From an uncultured Clostridia bacterium (GTDB lineage Bacteria > Bacillota > Clostridia > Christensenellales > UBA3700), in contig CAMWNK010000012.1 of the NCBI GenBank assembly GCA_947175555.1, forward strand, positions 1 to 41,247: DNA of 41,247 nucleotides, given 5' to 3'. The position numbers were made by a program, and so were the translations under genes. A model generated the notes under the pieces. The model made no database searches. It was not told the origin of the DNA and saw only the letters and a program-made list of their open reading frames with translations. Of the stretch, positions 11,202 to 20,930 are shown piece after piece (position 1 is the stretch's first letter; every line of letters starts with the position of its first letter).

Positions 11202-11981
11202 TTAGGAGAGGGGAGTATTGCTCTTATCGGTAAATGATAAAGCGTCGTCTATCGAAATGTAGCCGTCGTTTTTATCCGAGTGCTCGAATATGATAGTGTC
11301 GGCATACCTGCGCGCAATGTCCAGCTGCGCGGGAGTGCGCACCGTCCAAGCAACTATCAGCTTGTCTTGATGCTTGGACTTTATCGAGGTGAAATAAGGC
11401 TTGCGCGTCTGGTCTACTCTCAAAGCGAGGAAGTCTACGTTGCGGTATTGCTTCATAAGTTTCAGCGCGCCTGTATGTAGGAATATAGGATCGTACAACT
11501 GTCCCGTTATGACCTCGGGATGATTGGACACCCACCAATCGACAATGCGGTTGTCAAAGGATTCAATACAGTAATTGCCGTTATAATCTTTCAGCCTGTC
11601 GTATACCGCGCGGCATACTTCTTCTACGCGGGAGCGGGCAGCGGGTTTGATTTCTATAATCATGCCCACATCGCCTGCTGTCAATTCGAGCACTTCGTCG
11701 AATAACGGTATACGATGGGGCGTGCCCATAAGTTTATAGCTGTCTAAGCGAGAAGTGTCTATTCGTGTCGTCTTGTCGGGCAGATTGCAGCTGCGCTTGA
11801 GATTATAATCGTGATGGACTATCAGCTTGCCGTCTAATGTGAGATAGACGTCATACTCATATCCAAGACCTAATTGCTTGGCTTTCTCGAAAGCGGGCAG
11901 TGAATTTTCCGGAATGCTCTTATTGTCGTGCAGTCCTCTGTGGCAGAAGGCGTTGCCTTTAATCCAGTTGAAGTCTTTCAT
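11202..11981 (-). CDS. Glycerophosphodiester phosphodiesterase family protein
   Basis: FCHRGLHDNKSIPENSLPAFEKAKQLGLGYEYDVYLTLDGKLIVHHDYNLKR. ATG at 11981 with AAGGAGATT SD; track start 12020 too far upstream. Confidence 0.88.
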   Translation of the reverse strand: MKDFNWIKGNAFCHRGLHDNKSIPENSLPAFEKAKQLGLGYEYDVYLTLDGKLIVHHDYNLKRSCNLPDKTTRIDTSRLDSYKLMGTPHRIPLFDEVLELTAGDVGMIIEIKPAARSRVEEVCRAVYDRLKDYNGNYCIESFDNRIVDWWVSNHPEVITGQLYDPIFLHTGALKLMKQYRNVDFLALRVDQTRKPYFTSIKSKHQDKLIVAWTVRTPAQLDIARRYADTIIFEHSDKNDGYISIDDALSFTDKSNTPLS

Positions 11982-12119
11982 GCTTAATCTCCTTAAGCGG
12001 CAGTGTATATGTGCTCTCAAAGCGCTTTGGCACTATTTGCAAGATACCTCTTATATTTGAGATAGCCGATAGTTGCGAAATCGCTTTTATTAGCGCGTCT
12101 TATTTGGTCGGTAGTTATC

Positions 12120-12734
12120 TCAATATCCGAGGCTTTCGCCTATCAATACCACGTGCACGGACTGTTGCCTGCGCATAGGGTGGTGCATGATAGTGGTAAC
12201 GTTGCATATGCAATCGGGACAGTTGCAGTAGCTGCACACTCCCGTTATCGCGCAAGGAGTCTTTTTATTGAGTCTGCGGGTGTTTGCGGGCGAGGCGACA
12301 TTACGGACGCGCTTGATTGCGCTGTCTATATTGTCGGTTACCTTATTGATGCCTATGACGTAGATGATATTGGGCACTCCGTATATCAATGCCGATACTC
12401 TGTTGCCCGCGCCGTCTATATTGACTATCTCTCCATCGTAGGTGAGAGCATTAGCGGAGGATATGTAATATTGGGCTTTAGCGGCTTTTTTATACATATC
12501 TTCTATCTTGTCCGCTTTGGCAAGAGAGTGGCAGTATACTTTGTTGCCGTCGCCGGCAAGTCTATCTATAAGCCCCATTTCCTTTACGGTCATGCTGCCG
12601 CCTATGCCTATCGTAGAGCCTCCGCCTATGATAGATAAGACGTGAGAGCTTGCCTCCTCGGCTGTGTCGAAGTACGAAGCTATGAATCCGCGTCTTGCGA
12701 GATTGGAGCATAGTAATTGCACGTTGTAAGCCAT
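12120..12734 (-). CDS. LUD domain (DUF162-like) protein
   Basis: GGGSTIGIGGSMTVKEMGL, IYGVPNIIYVIGINKV, NTRRLNKKTPCAITGVCSYCNCPDCIC. Confidence 0.85.
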   Translation of the reverse strand: MAYNVQLLCSNLARRGFIASYFDTAEEASSHVLSIIGGGSTIGIGGSMTVKEMGLIDRLAGDGNKVYCHSLAKADKIEDMYKKAAKAQYYISSANALTYDGEIVNIDGAGNRVSALIYGVPNIIYVIGINKVTDNIDSAIKRVRNVASPANTRRLNKKTPCAITGVCSYCNCPDCICNVTTIMHHPMRRQQSVHVVLIGESLGY

Positions 12735-12826
12735 ATTCTTTTCCTCCCTTTCATTACATGTATATTATACTAAATTTATTTGCTAATTACCATACTTTTT
12801 TTATATAATGATGCAAAGGATTGATT

Positions 12827-14629
12827 ATGTCGCGCGATCAGAGTAATATTCGTAATTTTTGTATAGTAGCCCACATAGACCACGGTAAAAGCACGCTTGC
12901 GGACAGGATAATGGACGTAACCGGCGCCGTGAGCAAGCGCGAGGCTAAGCAACAGCTGCTCGACAGTATGGACATCGAGCGGGAGAGAGGTATTACCATT
13001 AAGCTCACTCCCGTGCGTATGGAGTACGAGTATGGCGGCAAGACGTATATATTCAATCTTATAGATACCCCCGGGCACGTGGATTTTACCTACGAGGTAT
13101 CGCGCTCGCTCAAGGCATGCGAGGGCGCTATACTCATAGTAGATGCGTCTCAGGGCGTGGAAGCGCAGACGCTCACCAACGTATACCTTGCCGTGGACAA
13201 CGACTTGGAGATTATCCCCGTCATCAATAAGATAGACTTGCCTTCCGCCCGTCCCGAAGAGGTCAAGGCGGAGATTGAAGAGGTCATAGGTATTCCCGCA
13301 GACGATGCTCCGCTCATATCTGCTAAGGAGGGCGTAGGCATTGAAGAGGTGCTTGCCCAAGTAGTGGACAGATTGCCCCCGCCGTCGGGCGATATCGATA
13401 AGCCTCTTAAGGCGCTCGTATTCGACTCCTATTACGACAGCTATAAAGGCGCGGTATCTATCGTCAGGATATTCGACGGCACGGTATCTGCGGGCGACAG
13501 AATAATGATGATGTCTACGGGTATGCAGTTCGACGTTACGGAAGTGGGCTTTTTTACGCCCAATTCTCGCGCGGTAGAGCGGCTTGAGGCGGGAGACGTA
13601 GGTTATCTTTGCGCCAGCATCAAGAACGTGTCCGATACCAAGGTAGGCGATACGATTACTTCTTCTGTCAATCCCACCCCCGAGCCCTTGGCGGGCTTTA
13701 AGGAAGCGGAGCCTATGGTATACAGCGGCGTATATCCTGCCGACGGCGCGCATTACGACGACCTTAAAGATGCTTTGGAGAAGCTCAAGCTCAACGACGC
13801 CGCGCTCTTTTACGAGCCGGAGGTGTCTGCGGCTTTGGGCTTTGGATTCAGATGCGGCTTCCTCGGACTGCTGCATATGGAGATAATCGAGGAAAGGCTG
13901 GAGAGGGAGTTTAATCTCGATCTTGTTACCACCGCGCCGAGCGTATCGTACCGCGTCGTAACCACCTCGGGCGAGACAGTAGAGGTGTCCAACCCCACAA
14001 TGTTGCCGCCTGCGGGGCAGATAGACCATATGGAAGAGCCCGTTGTCAAGGCGGAGATATTCACGCCGCCCGAGTACGTAGGTACGGTCATGGAGCTGTG
14101 TCAGGACAAGCGCGGCACTTTCGTCAATATGACTTATATCGAGGCTAAGCGCGTCATGCTCGAGTACGAGATGCCGCTCAATGAGATAATATACGACTTT
14201 TTCGATTCTCTCAAGTCGCGCAGTAAGGGATATGCCAGTCTCGACTATGAGATACTCGGATATAAGCGGGGCGACCTCGTCAAGATGGATATATTGCTCA
14301 ACGGCGAGCTGTGCGATGCCTTATCGCTGATAATTCATAAAGACAAGGCTTACGCAAGGGGCAGAGTGATTGCCGAAAAGTTGAAAGATATTATCCCGAG
14401 ACAGCTGTTCGAGGTGCCTATTCAGGCGGCTATCGGCGGCAAGGTAATAGCAAGAGAGACGGTCAAAGCCGTGCGCAAGGACGTGCTTGCGAAGTGCTAC
14501 GGCGGAGATATCACGCGTAAAAAGAAGTTGCTCGAGAAACAGAAAGAGGGTAAAAAGCGCATGCGCCAAGTCGGCTCGGTAGAAGTGCCAAGCGAGGCTT
14601 TTATGACCATTCTTAAGTTCGATAAATAA
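12827..14629 (+). CDS. lepA: Elongation factor 4 (LepA)
   Basis: [42 protein letters not shown]-terminal [28 protein letters not shown]. Confidence 0.97.
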   Translation: MSRDQSNIRNFCIVAHIDHGKSTLADRIMDVTGAVSKREAKQQLLDSMDIERERGITIKLTPVRMEYEYGGKTYIFNLIDTPGHVDFTYEVSRSLKACEGAILIVDASQGVEAQTLTNVYLAVDNDLEIIPVINKIDLPSARPEEVKAEIEEVIGIPADDAPLISAKEGVGIEEVLAQVVDRLPPPSGDIDKPLKALVFDSYYDSYKGAVSIVRIFDGTVSAGDRIMMMSTGMQFDVTEVGFFTPNSRAVERLEAGDVGYLCASIKNVSDTKVGDTITSSVNPTPEPLAGFKEAEPMVYSGVYPADGAHYDDLKDALEKLKLNDAALFYEPEVSAALGFGFRCGFLGLLHMEIIEERLEREFNLDLVTTAPSVSYRVVTTSGETVEVSNPTMLPPAGQIDHMEEPVVKAEIFTPPEYVGTVMELCQDKRGTFVNMTYIEAKRVMLEYEMPLNEIIYDFFDSLKSRSKGYASLDYEILGYKRGDLVKMDILLNGELCDALSLIIHKDKAYARGRVIAEKLKDIIPRQLFEVPIQAAIGGKVIARETVKAVRKDVLAKCYGGDITRKKKLLEKQKEGKKRMRQVGSVEVPSEAFMTILKFDK

Positions 14630-15738
14630 TGAATAATTCTTTAGGGGTGTATATCCATATACCTTTCTGCTCAAGCAGGTGCAAGTATTGCGATTTTGTA
14701 TCCTCTACAGGCGGCGAGGACGCCATGCGCGAGTATGTCGCCGCGCTTAAGGGCGAAATTCAAGCTCGCGCGACCGACTATGTAAATTATACCGTAGATA
14801 CATTGTTTATAGGCGGCGGCACTCCGTCCGCGCTGTATGTGGGAGGGGTAGAGGAGATAATACTTCACCTAAGGCGTAGCTTTAATTGCGACTTTACGGA
14901 AGCTACTGTCGAGTGCAATCCCGAATCGCTTACAGAGAATAAACTTGACGAATACATAAGCAGCGGCGTTACAAGGCTAAGCATAGGGGTGCAAAGTTTG
15001 AGCGATAATACTCTGTCCGCTTTGGGGCGCAGGCATACTGCGCCAATGGCAAGGCAAGCAGTTTCACTCGCCGTCGAGAGCGGATTGGACGTGAGCTGCG
15101 ACATTATGCTCGCTACTCCTTATCAGAGCCCTCATAGCGCGGCGCGCGATGCGGAAGAGCTATCCGATATGGGGGTAAGTCATATCTCCGCCTATATGCT
15201 TTCGTTGGAGCAAGGCACGCCTCTTGCGCGCGAATATTCTTGCGGCAAGTATAGCTACGATGACGACTGCGCCGCCGATATATATCAGGCTGTAGCCGAT
15301 AAACTGCATGAGAAGGGATTCGACAGATACGAGGTAAGCAACTGGGCTAAAGAAGGCAAGGAATGCCTGCACAATCTCAAGTATTGGAAGAGACTGCCAT
15401 ATCTCGGATTGGGAGCTGCGGCGCACAGCCTTATAGGCAATACACGGTTTTATAATTCTCACAGTATCGAGGAGTACCTTGAGGGAGCGCGCGACAGCTC
15501 GTATCCCGTCATCGCCGAGGCGGTGCTTACCGATAAAGAGGAGGAAGAGGAGCTTATTATGCTGTCGCTGCGCACATCGTCGGGGCTCGATACTTCGCAA
15601 ATGGGAAAAGAGGGGCGCAGGTATATAGAGAGAGCAAGGCGTAACCCTCGCTATTTCAATACGCACGGCGACAAAATCGTCGTTAAGGATGAATTTATAC
15701 CCGTGTTGTCGCAAGTAACGCTGTTGCTAATGGATTGA
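14629..15738 (+). CDS. hemW: Radical SAM family heme chaperone HemW
   Basis: GVYIHIPFCSSRCKYCDFVS, TLFIGGGTPSAL, overlaps lepA stop (TAATG). Confidence 0.9.
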   Translation: MNNSLGVYIHIPFCSSRCKYCDFVSSTGGEDAMREYVAALKGEIQARATDYVNYTVDTLFIGGGTPSALYVGGVEEIILHLRRSFNCDFTEATVECNPESLTENKLDEYISSGVTRLSIGVQSLSDNTLSALGRRHTAPMARQAVSLAVESGLDVSCDIMLATPYQSPHSAARDAEELSDMGVSHISAYMLSLEQGTPLAREYSCGKYSYDDDCAADIYQAVADKLHEKGFDRYEVSNWAKEGKECLHNLKYWKRLPYLGLGAAAHSLIGNTRFYNSHSIEEYLEGARDSSYPVIAEAVLTDKEEEEELIMLSLRTSSGLDTSQMGKEGRRYIERARRNPRYFNTHGDKIVVKDEFIPVLSQVTLLLMD

Positions 15739-15811
15739 GGGCGCAATTTAATTTGATTCAAATAGTTGCCGTGAGATTGCAAATCAACGCATAATATAGT
15801 ATTATAGGGAC

Positions 15812-16729
15812 GTGGCTGTAAGACAAAACGCAGACAACTCACCGGTATTTAGGTGGATTATAAAGTTTATTTACGTGGTATATCTGGTGATATACGCCGT
15901 TTACGCTGTCAGCAATTATCTCAACGGAGAAGGCAGCTTTTTAGTCAACGTCATAGTCTTGAGCTTTACAAGTCTTTCCGCTCTGATATTGATTATTACC
16001 ACCATAATGGATTACGTCGTAAAAGACAGCGACACGCGCACCACCGCTAAGGTTACGCTGCATACTCTTAAGAATATGTTTAAGGTAATCAAGGTGGGCG
16101 TATCCGTGCTCGTCCTTATCAATACCATAAGCGACAACAGTTGGAATGCCTTCAATATCATCGTTATCGTGATATCGCTGCCTGTGAGCCTGCTGTTGCT
16201 GTGCATAGAGTATATCTACTTTTCCATAGCCAAGTACGTGCGTTATATCAGGAACGGCGGCATTAACTTGGACGACCTCGACGATGACGAGGCTGCCGTG
16301 CTTATAGAGATGCAGAAACATCGCCGTAAGAGTAGGAAGAATGCGGGATTTTTGTCCGCGCTGATGACGGGAGAGTTGACGGGAGAAGAGGATATCGACA
16401 CGGATGAAGATACTTTGGACGCTGTTAGGTCGGTTAAGAACGGCAGACGTTACCGCTTGCCCAGCAATTACGTGGAGCCCGAGCTTGTATTGGAAGAGGA
16501 GCTTGAAGAAATAAAAATCATGCAGAATTCTTCGGGCGATGACGATGATGAGTACATCAGTGAGGAGTCCGACACGGATAGCGATATATTCGAGCTGTGG
16601 CCGAGGGTAGTCCCTTCTTGCGGCAAGGTATATCCCAAGCCAGTTACTTGGATACCTCTTCCGAGAAAGCGCAGAAAGTATTACGACAGGCGTAGAGGTG
16701 GCTCGTCGATAGACAGAGACAGATATTGA
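15812..16729 (+). CDS. Hypothetical membrane protein, N-terminal TM helices and charged cytosolic tail
   Basis: About four hydrophobic segments, then acidic tail (SSGDDDDEYISEESDTDSD) and basic C-terminus. GTG start uncertain. Confidence 0.65.
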   Translation: MAVRQNADNSPVFRWIIKFIYVVYLVIYAVYAVSNYLNGEGSFLVNVIVLSFTSLSALILIITTIMDYVVKDSDTRTTAKVTLHTLKNMFKVIKVGVSVLVLINTISDNSWNAFNIIVIVISLPVSLLLLCIEYIYFSIAKYVRYIRNGGINLDDLDDDEAAVLIEMQKHRRKSRKNAGFLSALMTGELTGEEDIDTDEDTLDAVRSVKNGRRYRLPSNYVEPELVLEEELEEIKIMQNSSGDDDDEYISEESDTDSDIFELWPRVVPSCGKVYPKPVTWIPLPRKRRKYYDRRRGGSSIDRDRY

Positions 16730-16757
16730 TACGGCATAATAAAATAGAAAGAGCATT

Positions 16758-16783
16758 AGGACCTATTGTAAGGTCCTTTTTTT
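16758..16783 (+). terminator. Rho-independent terminator
   Basis: AGGACCT-ATTGTA-AGGTCCT-TTTTTT. Confidence 0.85.
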
Positions 16784-16846
16784 GTATCCTCTATAGGATT
16801 GACTTGGCTATTTACTATCGGCTTAAGCGCAGTTTATCGGAAAACA

Positions 16847-16874
16847 AATAAGCCCCGACGCGTCGGGGCTTATT
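16847..16874. terminator. Bidirectional terminator between convergent genes
   Basis: AATAAGCCCCGACG/CGTCGGGGCTTATT, perfect palindrome, 23 nt from the M28 peptidase stop. Confidence 0.8.
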
Positions 16875-16896
16875 GTTGCAACAATTTAACTTAAGA

Positions 16897-18198
16897 TTAT
16901 TCTTGCGGCGCGACTATTTCGTCATTTGCAGCCGTATCGTCTTGCGTTTGCTCGCCTTGAGTTTCGGGAGCGGCAAAGCCGTATTTGTCAAACGTGTCGA
17001 TAAAGTCCATCGTGATATCGAACACTTTGGAAAGGCATTCGGGCGATAGATTGTCGTAGTTGTCCAATCTGGTGTGATAATACTTCTGTACGCTGGGATT
17101 CATTGCCGCAACCGATACGGCTTTATATCCGCCCATGGAGAAAGCCGCCGCGTCCGTAGCTCCCGCATATACGGAGCCGTAAGGAAGGTCCATGCCGTGC
17201 TTAGCAGCTACGCGTTTATAGAGCGCGCACGCTTCGTCGTCGTTGCGTACTATACCGTTGAGGTCTCTGTTGTATATTCCCAGATACTCGAGCTCGCGCA
17301 AGGTCTCGTAAGTGAGGAATACTGTCTCTACGTCTTGCTCCTTAGCGTAATCGGGATTATTCTTTACAAAGGCTTTTGCTCCGCGCAGCCCCGCCTCTTC
17401 CGAGCCGGTGATAAGGGCGACTACCTCGGTGTTTTGCAATTTGATGTCGTTGTCGCGCATGGTCTTGATTGCGGCTATTGCCATATAGCAGGCTGTAAGG
17501 TTGTCATTGGCGCCGGGGACGACTCTTCTTGTGTCGGCAAAGAACCAAAACGCTATAAAGAAAGGTACGAAAGCGCATGTCGCAACTCCCGCCCAAATAA
17601 GTCCGCCCGAGGGCATACCTATGGGGCCAGATATAACTATCGCGGCAATGGATGTGGCAAGTATGTAGAGCAGTCCTACTATTACTACGATAATGGAGCC
17701 GAGGAACATGGGATATCCGCCCACGTGATGCCAGTGCCACTCGTATACGGCGTCGGAGTGTCCGTTGATTACCACGCGGCGCTTCACCTCGCCTTCGGGC
17801 TTATATGCGCCGAGGACATTGCCCGACTCTCCCTTGTAGAACATCCAGTCAAGGGCGGGAAGATAAAATACGAATTGGAATATCAGCGGTATCACTGCTA
17901 TCGCGGCGCATACAATCGACATGACGGGCGCGAGGAAAAATATCGGTACGGCAAGTGTCAGAAATATGCTGACGAAGTATGTCCAGCCGAAGAAAGCGTG
18001 AGGAGCTACTTTGAATGACTCCGACTTGACTTCCGCGCCGAGGTCTGTCAGCGTGTCGGACATATAAGATAGTGCCTTGCGCTCGCCTTCGCTGCCGGGA
18101 TCTCTGTCTCCAAAGCTCGTGATTACGTGCTTGATTTCTTTTTGAATAAAGTCTACGCCGTCGTTGCGTTGAGACTCGCCTATTTCGCTCAACTTCAT
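16897..18198 (-). CDS. M28 family zinc metallopeptidase with central TM region
   Basis: VVINGHSDAV, GANDNLTACYMAI, ITGSEEAGLRGAKAFV, ATDAAAFSMGGY, YYHTRLDNYDNLSPE; internal hydrophobic segments. Confidence 0.88.
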   Translation of the reverse strand: MKLSEIGESQRNDGVDFIQKEIKHVITSFGDRDPGSEGERKALSYMSDTLTDLGAEVKSESFKVAPHAFFGWTYFVSIFLTLAVPIFFLAPVMSIVCAAIAVIPLIFQFVFYLPALDWMFYKGESGNVLGAYKPEGEVKRRVVINGHSDAVYEWHWHHVGGYPMFLGSIIVVIVGLLYILATSIAAIVISGPIGMPSGGLIWAGVATCAFVPFFIAFWFFADTRRVVPGANDNLTACYMAIAAIKTMRDNDIKLQNTEVVALITGSEEAGLRGAKAFVKNNPDYAKEQDVETVFLTYETLRELEYLGIYNRDLNGIVRNDDEACALYKRVAAKHGMDLPYGSVYAGATDAAAFSMGGYKAVSVAAMNPSVQKYYHTRLDNYDNLSPECLSKVFDITMDFIDTFDKYGFAAPETQGEQTQDDTAANDEIVAPQE

Positions 18199-18320
18199 AA
18201 TTTCCCTCCTAAGATGACTATGATGTTTTAATTATAAGTTATCGTCGCCGCCGTGTCCAGTAAAAATACTAAATAACACTTGTAATGCCCGATAATTTAT
18301 GAGATAATATAATATATAGT

Positions 18321-18656
18321 ATGGAGAGTGTAAGGATGAGCAGACGTTATTTCAAATTTTTCGTTGCGATAGTTGCCGTAGTCATGCTGGTGTCTCTTCT
18401 CGGATGCACGGTGCTTGCCGAGACGGAAAACGACTTAAACAAGAAGCAACTCTATCAGCCTTTATCGCTAAAAGATATATTCTTCTGGGTAGCTTTCGCG
18501 CTTCTTTTACTGGTAGTGGTATTTTTATGTTTCTTATTTACCAAGAGTAAAAAGTTTAAGCTGAAGCAGAGGGAGAAAATGATAGAGAGCGATAAGACGT
18601 ATACTCCGCCTGCTGTGATTAATATATCGGACGGCGATTCGGAAAATAAGTTATGA
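18321..18656 (+). CDS. Small hypothetical membrane protein (signal/lipobox-like N-terminus plus one TM)
   Basis: MSRRYFKFFVAIVAVVMLVSLLGCTVLAE..., second hydrophobic helix DIFFWVAFALLLLVVVFLCFLF; overlaps next gene. Confidence 0.65.
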   Translation: MESVRMSRRYFKFFVAIVAVVMLVSLLGCTVLAETENDLNKKQLYQPLSLKDIFFWVAFALLLLVVVFLCFLFTKSKKFKLKQREKMIESDKTYTPPAVINISDGDSENKL

Positions 18657-19018
18657 AGAGATTGTTCCCCCTCGTATTGGCGGTGTTGTTGATAGCGCTC
18701 ATTGCTACGCTGTGCGCTTGTACGCCCAAGGCATATCAGATACAAGAAAAGCTCAAGAAAGAGGGCTACATGGCTCAGTCTTTCGATTACGAGAGCGCGG
18801 GCGTAGAGCAGGATAAGACTTCGTACGTGTTCTCGGCGGTAAAGGGCACCACGGGCGGCAACGGCAATTACGTATATGTGATAGCATTTAAGAGCGAGAG
18901 CGACGCCGTGAGATATGAGTCTCGGAATAAGGACAGCGCCGTAAGGCAAAACCTTACGCGAAAAGGTAAACTGATAGTGTACGGCGACGCGGCGTCGGTA
19001 GCCATACTTACCGATTAG
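18653..19018 (+). CDS. Hypothetical lipoprotein
   Basis: MKRLFPLVLAVLLIALIATLCACTPK (lipobox-like), overlaps upstream stop (ATGA). Confidence 0.7.
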   Translation: MKRLFPLVLAVLLIALIATLCACTPKAYQIQEKLKKEGYMAQSFDYESAGVEQDKTSYVFSAVKGTTGGNGNYVYVIAFKSESDAVRYESRNKDSAVRQNLTRKGKLIVYGDAASVAILTD

Positions 19019-19128
19019 AAAGGCGCATACGGTCAATAATCGGTAGAGGAAAAGCTATCGGTTTGTTTGCATAATCAGCAAGATATGCCTGCGCTTTGTT
19101 AAGTAGCGCTGCGGCGGCGGGAGAGTGT

Positions 19129-20916
19129 ATGAAAGATATTAAGAGCAGGGCGGATATCGCCGAGGAATATAAGTGGGATTTGTCTGCGATTTATTCAAGC
19201 GACGCTTCTTGGGAAAAGGAATATAAGGAACTTGATTCGAAGATAGCCGATATCGGCTCGTTCAGCGGGAAGTTGGATTGCGAGGAAAGGATACTTGAGT
19301 GTCTTAAGTTGTCCGACAGTCTTTCCATGACGCTCGGCGAGCTGTACGTGTACGCAAGACAGCGTCTCGATGAGGACGCGGCGTGCGATAAGTATCAGGC
19401 TATGTGCGATAAGATAGAGCTGCTGGGCGTAAAGCTGTCGGAGGCAAGCTCGTTCATATCGCCGCAGCTTGCTGCTTTAGACAACGATTATCTATTGACT
19501 CTTGCAAAGAAAACGCAATTTTCCTATTACGACTATATGCTTAAAGAGGTCGTAAGGGGCAAGGAGCACACGCTGACGGAGGCGGAGGAAAAAATAATTG
19601 CGCAGGCGGGATTGTTCAGCGGCGGATTCCATGACGCCTTCAACATGTTCGACAACGCGGATATCAAGTTCGCCAAGGTGAAGGACGGCGACGGAGAAGT
19701 AGTGCCCATGTCTCACGGCAATTATTCCGTCTTGTTGCAATCGCCCGTAAGGTCTGTGCGTAAGGCTGCCTTCAACTCCATGTTTAAGGCGTATGAGGGC
19801 ATGATAAATACGATTACGCAGCTGTATGCAGGCAACGTAAAAAAGGATTTGTTCTACGCCAAGGTGCGCAAGTACCCCGACTGCCTTTCCCGCGCGGTAG
19901 ACGGCGAGAATGTGCCTAAGGAAGTATATCTTACGCTTGTCAAGTCGGTCAACGCCAATCTAAACGTAATGCACGAGTATATGAAGTATCGCGCCCGCGA
20001 GCTCGGCTATTCCAAGCTGCATATGTACGACTTGCACGTGCCGATTGTCGCTCGGTATGATAAGAGAGTTGATTATAACGAGGCTAAAGAAATTGTGCTT
20101 GCCGCTCTTGCGCCTATGGGAGAGGATTATCTTGCTATAGTACGTAGGGCGTTCTCTGAGAGATGGATAGACGTATACGAGAATAAGGGCAAGCGCAGCG
20201 GCGCATATTCTTGGGGTACGTACAACTCGCATCCGTATATGTTGCTCAACTATCATCCCACCATGCACGACGTATTTACGCTTGCGCACGAGATGGGGCA
20301 CAGTATGCACTCATATTATTCGGATAAGGCTCAGCCTTTTGCAAAGGCGCAATACGAGATATTCGTGGCGGAGGTCGCTTCCACAGTCAACGAAGTGCTT
20401 CTGCTCAAGTATCTTTTGAGCAAGTCCGACGATAAGGACGAGCGTAAATATCTGATGTCATATTATCTTGATATGTTCCGCACTACGCTGTTCAGACAGA
20501 CGATGTTTGCGCAGTTCGAGGTGGAAGCGCACGCGCTTGCCGAGCGTGGAGAGCCCGTTACCAAGGAATCGCTGTGCGACATATATTACGCTCTCAATAA
20601 GAAGTATTACGGCAGCGCGGTTGTGTCCGATGATCTTATACGATACGAGTGGGCGAGGATACCGCACTTCTACCGCAGCTACTACGTTTATAAGTATTCT
20701 ACGGGTATAATTTCCGCGGTGAGCATAGCCGCGTCCATACTCGAAAAAGGCGCGCCTGCAGTGGACGCATACAAGCAGTTTCTGAGCGCGGGAGGAAGTA
20801 TGCCTCCCACGGATATTCTTAAACTGGCGGGAGTTGACCTCACGTGCGATGCGCCCTACGATACGGCAATGAGCGAATTTGCCGCTACGCTTGCCGCGCT
20901 CAAAGAGCTATCTTAA
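19129..20916 (+). CDS. pepF: Oligoendopeptidase F (M3 family)
   Basis: HEMGHSMHSYYS zinc motif, FVAEVASTVNEVLL, IPHFYRSYYVYKYSTG. ATG at 19129 preferred. Confidence 0.93.
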   Translation: MKDIKSRADIAEEYKWDLSAIYSSDASWEKEYKELDSKIADIGSFSGKLDCEERILECLKLSDSLSMTLGELYVYARQRLDEDAACDKYQAMCDKIELLGVKLSEASSFISPQLAALDNDYLLTLAKKTQFSYYDYMLKEVVRGKEHTLTEAEEKIIAQAGLFSGGFHDAFNMFDNADIKFAKVKDGDGEVVPMSHGNYSVLLQSPVRSVRKAAFNSMFKAYEGMINTITQLYAGNVKKDLFYAKVRKYPDCLSRAVDGENVPKEVYLTLVKSVNANLNVMHEYMKYRARELGYSKLHMYDLHVPIVARYDKRVDYNEAKEIVLAALAPMGEDYLAIVRRAFSERWIDVYENKGKRSGAYSWGTYNSHPYMLLNYHPTMHDVFTLAHEMGHSMHSYYSDKAQPFAKAQYEIFVAEVASTVNEVLLLKYLLSKSDDKDERKYLMSYYLDMFRTTLFRQTMFAQFEVEAHALAERGEPVTKESLCDIYYALNKKYYGSAVVSDDLIRYEWARIPHFYRSYYVYKYSTGIISAVSIAASILEKGAPAVDAYKQFLSAGGSMPPTDILKLAGVDLTCDAPYDTAMSEFAATLAALKELS

Positions 20917-20930
20917 GACAAGGAGTAATT

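Noticed and set aside
17074-18018. 314 aa plus-strand ORF opposite the M28 peptidase
   Set aside because: Antisense frame of a clear metallopeptidase; composition not protein-like.
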